Source: Linyphia triangularis
Lineage: Eukaryota; Arthropoda; Arachnida; Araneae; Linyphiidae
Assembly: GCA_963978545.1 (NCBI GenBank)
Contig: OZ021731.1
Coordinates: 27,480,093 to 27,544,092, forward strand
Direction of reading: 5' to 3'
Length of the DNA: 64,000 nucleotides
Numbering within the stretch: position 1 is the first letter of the stretch; every line of letters starts with the position of its first letter. Positions 56,961 through 64,000 of this stretch are shown here, piece after piece. The notes beneath the pieces were generated by a model. That model was not told the origin of the DNA. It saw nothing but the letters and a program-made list of their open reading frames with translations, and did not search any database. Position numbers and translations under genes: made by a program.

Positions 56961-57456
56961 ATTGCAATTTATGAGCCATGTCCCTCATAACTCCTTATCA
57001 ACCTTAGTAACAAAACATCGCTGGCTCTGATTATCTGAATTTTGTTCCCGATTATCTGGATTAACCAGATACCTGCAACATTAACCCGGTTTAAAATGGT
57101 TCAGTAAATCTCAAATTATGATCATACAATCCTCTATCCCACCATCTTAACTGCCCCAACGCGGGAATAAAATTGGGTTCCTGATAATCTGGATTAGTCA
57201 AGAGGAAGTCCTAGTAAGGATAATTACCTATACTCGCTGCTACGTTACAATCTTCTACCTCAGTGTATTTAAAAACTACTTTGTATAAGACTTTGAAATT
57301 TGGAGTGTATGTACGAAAAAGATCTCGTAATGAAGTGACATGAATTGTTTTCATTTAATGTCTATCTATTATAAATGAAAATTAAAGTGGCAAAAGACAA
57401 AACCAGGTGGAGCTACTCCATACGCATTGGCGTAAGAATTTAAAATATAAAACAAA
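56961..57456. other. No gene; GATTATCTGGATTA words suggest transposon-end scraps
   Basis: GATTATCTGAATT, GATTATCTGGATTA and GATAATCTGGATTA at 57028-57197 resemble decayed pogo-type termini. No element can be delimited. Confidence 0.35.
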
Positions 57457-57715
57457 ATATTGTTACGAATTTCTGTATATTTGTAAATATTCCGTAGTAT
57501 TGATTGTGCAAATACACTGGTGTGCAAAACTTAAGCAACAATGTAAAAATTTAGCAAATAGCCATGGAATTGCAGAAAAGGAGGTCTGGAGATCAGTACC
57601 ATGAACAGGCAAGTCAGTAGAAATGTCATGCGTATGCAAATATCAGGAACGAAACGTCAGAGGCGACGTGAGCGACGTGATGTCGGCGCTCGCAGCTCAA
57701 CAGTAAAATAAAAGG

Positions 57716-57870
57716 TTGGTTGGTTGTATTCAGATTATCTGGCGCCGTCAGCAACACGAGGGCTATAATGCGCCGAAACTTTCGTCATTAGACAAGCCAA
57801 CATACATTTACAAACACCCATGCCAACACGGGACTCGAACCCGCAACCTCGCGGTCTAGAAGCCAGCACA
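57716..57870 (-). mobile_element. SINE-I copy 12, 5'-truncated, inside Tc1
   Basis: Tail complement TTGGTTGTATTCAG at the left; the head stops at GTCTAGAAGCCAGCAC, lacking the A box and first ~25 bases. TSD TAAAATAAAAGG lies at 57704-57715 and 57871-57882. It lies upstream of the transposase frame. Confidence 0.93.
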
Positions 57871-57942
57871 TAAAATAAAAGGAAGGACGGAGACGCAATT
57901 CAACATATTCGCTGCAAGTGCCAGTGAGTCAGTTCGTGAAAT

Positions 57943-59029
57943 ATGGCAAGAAGAAATCACCTGGACGACTTCACACGTGGAAGAATGATCGGAAAGCAGG
58001 AAGAGGAGCGTACTGTCACCAGTGTAGCTGCAGAGTTCGGAATCAACAAAAGAGTTGTTTCGCGCGCTTGGAAAGCGTTCCAAACCACAGGTACAGCTGT
58101 TAGAAAGGTTGGTGGTGGCCGCCCGAGGACGACAATTGCAGGGGAGGACCGATATATAGTCCTGCAGGCGAAAAGAGGCCGACATCAGTCAGCAAGCGAA
58201 TTTGCTCAGCAACTCTGTACAGCAACGGGGCGACAAGTGTAGCGGTTTACACAGTCTTCGCGGTGCCAGACACCTTCACAGAGGGGGCCTATTCGCCCGC
58301 TGTCCTGAACGCTGCCTCCCTTTGAAAGTTGGCCATCGACGCCACCGTTTACATTGGTGCAGAGAGCCCAAAAACTGGAGAACTGATCAATGGAGTCGTG
58401 TCCTCTTTACGGATGAGAGTAGGTTCAGGATCGGAAGCGATTCCCAACGCGTTTTGATTTGGAGAGAGGTCGGGACCCGGTTTTATCCCAGTAACATCAA
58501 GGAGAGACACCATAACGGTGGTCCTGGAGTTCTTGTCTGGGGAGGCATTATGCTGAACGCGCGAACTGAGCTCCACGTTTTCGACAGAGTGTCTGTAACC
58601 GGGGATCGCTATTGTGAGGAGGTACTCCTTCCCCATGGGCGTCTGTTCCGAGGTGCCATTGGCCCAGACTTCATTTTTATGGATGACAATGCACGGCCAC
58701 ATCAGACTCTTGCTGTTGAGGAGCTACTGGAAAGTGAAGATATCACTCGAATGGATTGGCCAGCGTACTCCCCAGATTTAAATCCAATCGAACATGTGTG
58801 GGATGCTTTGGGGAGACGCATTACAGCACGCTTACATCCTCCGGAGAACACCCAACAACTCAAACAGATGCTGATTGAGGAATGAGCGCTCCTACCGCAA
58901 GAAATGTTGCACCAGCTGGTTCTGAGTATGCGGAGATGGTGCGAAGCAACCATTCCAGTGAGGGGGAGGGCATATCCCATATTAAGGAATATCTGCTTGT
59001 TGTTCTTCCTCTTCGATAGACAATCATGA
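57943..59029 (+). pseudogene. Tc1-family DD34E transposase, broken in three places
   Basis: The protein would bind the inverted termini and cut and paste the element at TA. The first frame (57943-58242) starts MARRNHLDDFTRGRMIG, a helix-turn-helix with VAAEFGINKRVVSRAWKAF, then a GGGRPRT hinge and the start of the second helix-turn-helix. It ends at an in-frame TAG (58240-58242). A frameshift between ~58245 and 58285 moves the reading to the next frame, which carries the catalytic core: LFTDESRF with D at 58412-58414, FMDDNARPH with D at 58685-58687, and WPAYSPDLNPIEHVWD with E at 58790-58792. The 34-residue D-E spacing defines Tc1 (DD34E). An in-frame TGA (58883-58885) cuts off the last ~47 codons, which remain open to a TGA at 59027-59029. 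All three catalytic acids survive but no continuous protein is possible. Minus-strand frames here are shadows. Confidence 0.95.
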
Positions 59030-60043
59030 GTCACGACACTATGCGTTCAATAAAGCTTGTTTTTGTTCGATTCCATACCGTATACATTGTGTTCCTTTTT
59101 CAGCGCCGATACTTTCGTCATCCTTTACGCACATAATACTTTCTCTCATATCTGAATTTCATGTCTCTCAGATGATTTCTCGTGAAGTTATGGCAAAAAA
59201 TCCACCTGTTGCTTAAGTTTTGCACAACAGTGTAGGAAAATTTATGTACCTTTCGCATAAGGCAGTGCAAGAGTTTGCTTTCCTCCAATGTGACCTTTAA
59301 TGCTTGAAAACGAGTTTTACAAAGATAATGCTGGGAAGTGAGTTTTACAAAGAGCAGGCCATTTAACATTATGGTAATGGAAATCTCGCCAAATTGGCGG
59401 AATAGAGCCAAGTTGGAGACCATTTGGCGACATTTTCGGTCCTTATGTACATTTATAGGACTTTTCGACAACGATCTGGAAAGTCCTCCAAATTTCTATC
59501 TCTAGAAGATTCACGAAGTATTGACTTCCTATATAAGACTGTCCGTGAGTGGAGTTATCTGGTTAGTTGACCGGAGTTACTGAGTTAGCTGTCTCTCACT
59601 GAGCATTCAGAGTTCCGAAAGGGAACTGTATTGCATTGTCTTTCGCGGCGATTTTTAGCAGTTGTGTTGTCAAGTTTTTAACTGCTGTTTTCTGCTCTAT
59701 TGTTGTGTAAAGAGCTGTATTGAGTCTACTGGAGCGAGAAGTTCTGGAGTTATATCGGAATATATTTCTGCAAGGGTTTTGATCTGCTTTGGCTTCAAGT
59801 CTTCCGAACCCATCAACGCAACAATATATTAGACACTATTTTCGAGTTTTTAATTTATGTCATCTAATTAAGTAATCCTTTTTGTACCTGCACACCGAAT
59901 GTCAAGGATTTATATAAAGTAGTTTCTAAATGCACTGTTCTAGAAGATTGTAACATATAGCGAAGATAGGGAATGATCCTTATTAGTACTTCCTCTTAAG
60001 ATAACTATAGAGGGAAAAATTGGTTCTGTAGATCTCAAGTTAA

Positions 60044-60258
60044 CCCTTTGCACTCGATGCCTTTTTCGCGGGGAGGAACCAGCAACTCGAGACGTTTCTC
60101 GCCTTTTTTTGTTCAGTTCGTGGTTACAGATCCGCTTCAAAGAAACTAAGCACCGTCATTGGCCTTGCATCGAATTTCCGCATCAAACCTAGCGGTCCTC
60201 TCGAGTTGCGGCATCCAATCATTCTGTGTGTGAGTGTCACCTCTCGAGTGCAAATAGG
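60044..60258 (+). mobile_element. piggyBac-like MITE, type J copy 2
   Basis: CCCTTTGCACTCGATGCC to TCGAGTGCAAATAGG with TTAA at 60040-60043 and 60259-60262. Interior CATTGGCCTTGCATCGAATT is shared with 26003-26206. Confidence 0.86.
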
Positions 60259-60286
60259 TTAAAATACATATTAAGAGGTTACAAGA

Positions 60287-60474
60287 GATTGTTCTTTGGT
60301 TTTATACGCTCAACGGCCCATTTATTTGCACAATGACTACTAATCGGACCGGGATCTACAGCTTAAAGTGGATTCCGAGTCACAACGAACATTCATGCCT
60401 AAAACTCGGGATACGAACCCGGCACCTTTGGCATACAAGACCAGAGCTCTAACTACACAGCTAATCAGGTGGGC
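60287..60474 (-). mobile_element. SINE-II copy 3, tRNA-derived
   Basis: In reverse complement: A-box region TAGCTGTGTAGTTAGAGCTC, B box CGGGTTCGTATCCC, body GTGACTCGGAATCC, tail decayed. Short TSD TTACAAGA at 60279-60286 and 60475-60482. Confidence 0.8.
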
Positions 60475-60482
60475 TTACAAGA

Positions 60483-61126
60483 CAAAGAGGCGAGAGGGTT
60501 GCTCAAATTTAAAATAGCTAAGTAACTTTATCTTGTTCCGAAGATCAAGTTTGAAAATTTCCATTAAAATAGTAATGAAACGGTAGATTTCATGATCATA
60601 TCCTTACGTGGTGAGAAAGGGTGGGTCCCCCCCCCCCCCCCCCCCTCGAAGATCAATTGTACAAAGTATCATCGAAGTCGAGAATATAACTGTATATTTC
60701 AAGATATGATCATACCCATTAGCACGTTTATCACTACGCGAATTCTTAAGGAAATTCCCATCAGGTCACACGCAACTGTGTGCTCCGCATTGTTATATCG
60801 CAAAACCAGCGCATCGCTGCTAACAGATTGCAATTTATTCGATATAATTGAGTAAATATATTAGGGCTATTGTTTCTTATCGCAGTAGAAGATATTTACG
60901 CTTAGAACGAAATGCTTATAATCATTCATTTCACACGTTTACGCAGCGTTGCCAGACCTCGGACTTAAAATTCTTAGGTTGGCAATTTTTCACAAGGGCA
61001 TTTTGGACATTGTGTATTTAATAATATTTTTTTCTATTGAAATATCAATAGTATTTCAAAAACTAAAACTTCCTGCCCTTTAAATAGCACTAAGAAAGGC
61101 AATATGTCAAATTATAGGTGTGGGAA
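60483..61126. other. No gene; C20 run at about 60630-60649
   Basis: GGGTGGGT followed by ~20 C then TCGAAGATC. The 87-codon frame through the C run is not supported (poly-proline). The rest is unique. Confidence 0.45.
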
Positions 61127-61535
61127 AAACAGCGTACTGTCAGCCACTGATGGCTGACGCGGCCTAAACGAAAAGGGTTGCAGAGTATTAAAGAAATGGT
61201 ATGCACTGGTTCGAGAAAATAGAAAGTTTATTCATTATGGTTAAATGATTATAGGTAGCATTTATTTAATTAGGTAAAACATAAAAGGGGAGATATAAAG
61301 ACACACTCCTAACAGACTGGCATGTCTTACGCGAATGAACCTTGACACTTGGATTACATATACATTGTGCAATGCGCAGTACATATGCGCACTCCAATTA
61401 AAGAGGAATGTACCATTTACTAATATGAGGGGGATCGTAGAAGGGTAAGAGAGATGATATGAAAATGGGCGTTATTATCCCACAAAAAGTTCAGTGTCAT
61501 TCATTGATGACTGACGCGGCACTCAACGTGTTAAT
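61127..61535 (+). repeat. Two isolated, diverged satellite-like units
   Basis: At 61134-61165 ACTGTCAGCCACTGATGGCT then GACGCGGCCTAAACG, and at 61492-61530 GTCATTCATTGATGACTGAC then GCGGCACTCAACGTG, resemble the 43-bp unit that forms the array from 61624. Each keeps the small hairpin. They are single units in otherwise unique sequence. Confidence 0.7.
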
Positions 61536-61623
61536 GATAATATCCTAAAATAAATAACAATTAAATAAATGCTCAGTAATTGCATAAAACAATGTAATTT
61601 TTTTAGTTTTATATCATATTTTA

Positions 61624-64000
61624 CACTGTCAGCCACAGATGGCTGACGCGGCCTAAACGGAAAGTTCAGTGTCAGCCACAGATGGCTGACGTAGCCTAAA
61701 CGGAAAGTACAGTGTCAGCCACAGATGGCTGACGCGGCCTAAACGGAAAGTACAGTGTCAGCCACAGATGGCTGACGCGGCCTAAACGGAAAGTTCAGTG
61801 TCAGCCACAGATGGCTGACGTAGCCTAAACGGAAAGTACAGTGTCAGCCACAGATGGCTGACGCAGCCTAAACGGAAAGTTCAGTGTCAGCCACAGATGG
61901 CTGACGCGGCCTAAACGGAAAGTACAGTGTCAGCCACAGATGGCTGACGCGGCCTAAACGGAAAGTTCAGTGTCAGCCACAGATGGCTGACGCGGCCTAA
62001 ACGGAAAGTACAGTGTCAGCCACAGATGGCTGACGCGGCCTAAACGGAAAGTACAGTGTCAGCCACAGATGGCTGACGCGGCCTAAACGGAAAGTACAGT
62101 GTCAGCCACAGATGGCTGACGCGGCCTAAACGGAAAGTACAGTGTCAGCCACAGATGGCTGACGCGGCCTAAACGGAAAGTTCAGTGTCAGCCACAGATG
62201 GCTGACGCGGCCTAAACGGAAAGTACAGTGTCAGCCACAGATGGCTGACGCGGCCTAAACGGAAAGTACAGTGTCAGCCACAGATGGCTGACGCGGCCTA
62301 AACGGAAAGTTCAGTGTCAGCCACAGATGGCTGACGCGGCCTAAACGGAAAGTTCAGTGTCAGCCACAGATGGCTGACGCGGCCTAAACGGAAAGTTCAG
62401 TGTCAGCCACAGATGGCTGACGCGGCCTAAACGGAAAGTACAGTGTCAGCCACAGATGGCTGACGCGGCCTAAACGGAAAGTACAGTGTCAGCCACAGAT
62501 GGCTGACGCGGCCTAAACGGAAAGTTCAGTGTCAGCCACAGATGGCTGACGCGGCCTAAACGGAAAGTTCAGTGTCAGCCACAGATGGCTGACGCGGCCT
62601 AAACGGAAAGTACAGTGTCAGCCACAGTTGGCTGACGCGGCCTAAACGGAAAGTACAGTGTCAGCCACAGATGGCTGACGCGGCCTAAACGGAAAGTTCA
62701 GTGTCAGCCACAGATGGCTGACGCGGCCTAAACGGAAAGTACAGTGTCAGCCACAGATGGCTGACGCGGCCTAAACGGAAAGTACAGTGTCAGCCACAGA
62801 TGGCTGACGCGGCCTAAACGGAAAGTACAGTGTCAGCCACAGATGGCTGACGCGGCCTAAACGGAAAGTACAGTGTCAGCCACAGATGGCTGACGCGGCC
62901 TAAACGGAAAGTTCAGTGTCAGCCACAGATGGCTGACGCGGCCTAAACGGAAAGTACAGTGTCAGCCACAGATGGCTGACGCGGCCTAAACGGAAAGTTC
63001 AGTGTCAGCCACAGATGGCTGACGCGGCCTAAACGGAAAGTTCAGTGTCAGCCACAGATGGCTGACGCGGCCTAAACGGAAAGTACAGTGTCAGCCACAG
63101 ATGGCTGACGCGGCCTAAACGGAAAGTTCAGTGTCAGCCACAGATGGCTGACGCGGCCTAAACGGAAAGTTCAGTGTCAGCCACAGATGGCTGACGCGGC
63201 CTAAACGGAAAGTACAGTGTCAGCCACAGATGGCTGACGCGGCCTAAACGGAAAGTTCAGTGTCAGCCACAGATGGCTGACGCGGCCTAAACGGAAAGTA
63301 CAGTGTCAGCCACAGATGGCTGACGCGGCCTAAACGGAAAGTACAGTGTCAGCCACAGATGGCTGACGCGGCCTAAACGGAAAGTACAGTGTCAGCCACA
63401 GATGGCTGACGCGGCCTAAACGGAAAGTACAGTGTCAGCCACAGATGGCTGACGCGGCCTAAACGGAAAGTTCAGTGTCAGCCACAGATGGCTGACGCGG
63501 CCTAAACGGAAAGTACAGTGTCAGCCACAGTTGGCTGACGCGGCCTAAACGGAAAGTACAGTGTCAGCCACAGATGGCTGACGCGGCCTAAACGGAAAGT
63601 ACAGTGTCAGCCACAGATGGCTGACGCGGCCTAAACGGAAAGTACAGTGTCAGCCACAGATGGCTGACGCGGCCTAAACGGAAAGTACAGTGTCAGCCAC
63701 AGATGGCTGACGCGGCCTAAACGGAAAGTACAGTGTCAGCCACAGATGGCTGACGCGGCCTAAACGGAAAGTACAGTGTCAGCCACAGATGGCTGACGCG
63801 GCCTAAACGGAAAGTACAGTGTCAGCCACAGATGGCTGACGCGGCCTAAACGGAAAGTACAGTGTCAGCCACAGATGGCTGACGCAGCCTAAACGGAAAG
63901 TACAGTGTCAGCCACAGATGGCTGACGCAGCCTAAACGGAAAGTTCAGTGTCAGCCACAGATGGCTGACGCAGCCTAAACGGAAAGTTCAGTGTCAGCCA
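61624..64000 (+). repeat. 43-bp hairpin satellite array, continues past the window
   Basis: About 55 tandem units of 43 bp. Each holds GTCAGCCACAGATGGCTGAC (8-bp perfect stem GTCAGCCA/TGGCTGAC, loop CAGA) followed by GCGGCCTAAACGGAAAGT and A or T, then CAGT. Units are nearly identical. Variants: GTAG or GCAG for GCGG at the array edges (units 2, 5, 6 and the last three), A/T at one position throughout, and CACAGTTGG in two units 903 bp (21 units) apart. The array is far less AT-rich than the rest of the window. It is not CRISPR: there are no unique spacers. Confidence 0.97.

Larger units (their letters stand above)
57515..59232 (+). mobile_element. Tc1-like DNA transposon, inactive
   Basis: Inverted termini CACTGGTGTGCAAAACTTAA (57515) and its complement ending AACAGTG (59232), 25 bp with one mismatch, flanked by TA at 57513-57514 and 59233-59234. 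It contains a broken DD34E transposase (57943-59029) and a SINE-I at 57716-57870. Without the SINE it is ~1.55 kb, the usual Tc1 size. Confidence 0.96.
57461..59823 (+). mobile_element. Solo LTR-A, copy 5, interrupted by a Tc1-like element
   Basis: TGTTACGAATTTC at the left and CCATCAACGCAACA at the right, with TSD ATAT at 57457-57460 and 59824-59827. The left 52 bases (to GATTGTGCAAA) continue directly at GGAAAATTTATGTAC after the Tc1-like insertion 57515-59232, matching other LTR-A copies. Confidence 0.92.

Noticed and set aside
57943..58885. Active transposase
   Set aside because: Two in-frame stops and one frameshift break the reading, although the catalytic D, D and E are present.
58349..59034. 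Minus-strand frames of 110-117 codons
   Set aside because: They are shadows of the Tc1 transposase on the opposite strand.
61624..64000. CRISPR-like array or terminator series
   Set aside because: The whole 43-bp unit repeats without spacers. The small hairpins lack a U-tract and the context is a eukaryotic satellite.

Overview
The window looks like nuclear DNA of an arthropod, quite possibly a spider. That taxon is an inference from the AT-rich composition, tRNA-derived SINEs with AACC tails, and arthropod-type Tc1, pogo, hAT-like and piggyBac-like elements; no host marker gene was found to confirm it. No intact protein-coding gene, rRNA or functional tRNA gene can be supported. The short open frames are nearly all chance frames in AT-rich sequence or frames forced by repeats.

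The window is a densely layered transposon landscape. (1) A tRNA-derived SINE (here SINE-I) is present in 12 copies, each bounded by a 12-16 bp target-site duplication (TSD). A second SINE (SINE-II, 3 copies) has a similar AACC tail, and there is one copy of a third (SINE-III). (2) Two solo-LTR families occur. LTR-A has five near-complete copies plus a fragment, LTR-B has two, and the seven near-complete copies all have 4-bp duplications with RTAY consensus. No internal retrovirus-like coding region is seen. (3) DNA transposons: a broken Tc1-like DD34E transposon, two internally deleted pogo/Tigger-like elements that keep the transposase tail, one hAT-like element with an 8-bp TSD, and four TTAA-flanked piggyBac-like MITEs. 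(4) Foldback elements: a ~660-bp palindromic family (foldback-B, seven copies), a 180-bp foldback (two copies), a CTGACGCACGGGACA-bearing foldback and others. (5) Longer dispersed repeats (D, G, H, L families) are unclassified. (6) A 5'-truncated LINE reverse-transcriptase tail lies at 22.7-23.1 kb.

Layout: 0-11 kb holds G, foldback-B, D, SINE, pogo and foldback elements. 11.3-11.9 kb is a 20-bp minisatellite split by a SINE. 13.4-17.8 kb holds a sub-repeated block, two solo LTRs and foldbacks. 18-28.4 kb holds nested D/SINE, hAT, LINE tail, a tandem MITE triplet and SINEs. 30.4-30.8 kb is a TA/TAGA microsatellite. 31.8-38 kb holds LTR-B, a perfect 26-bp hairpin, G, D and LTR-A. 38.9-41.4 kb is a 2.4-kb minisatellite. 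42-57 kb repeats the same families with several nestings. 57.5-59.8 kb is a three-level nest (SINE in Tc1 in solo LTR). 61.6 kb to the window end is a 43-bp hairpin satellite that runs off the edge.

These sequences do not act as a pathway. What they record is insertion order: SINEs and piggyBac-like MITEs are among the youngest layers, inserted into D, H, minisatellite, MITE-array and Tc1 sequence. Weak signals that could be host sequence are a splice-flanked 173-bp candidate exon at 33.2 kb, a short codon-rich frame at 51.0 kb and a decayed coding-like stretch at 5.3 kb. No previously undescribed gene system could be supported.
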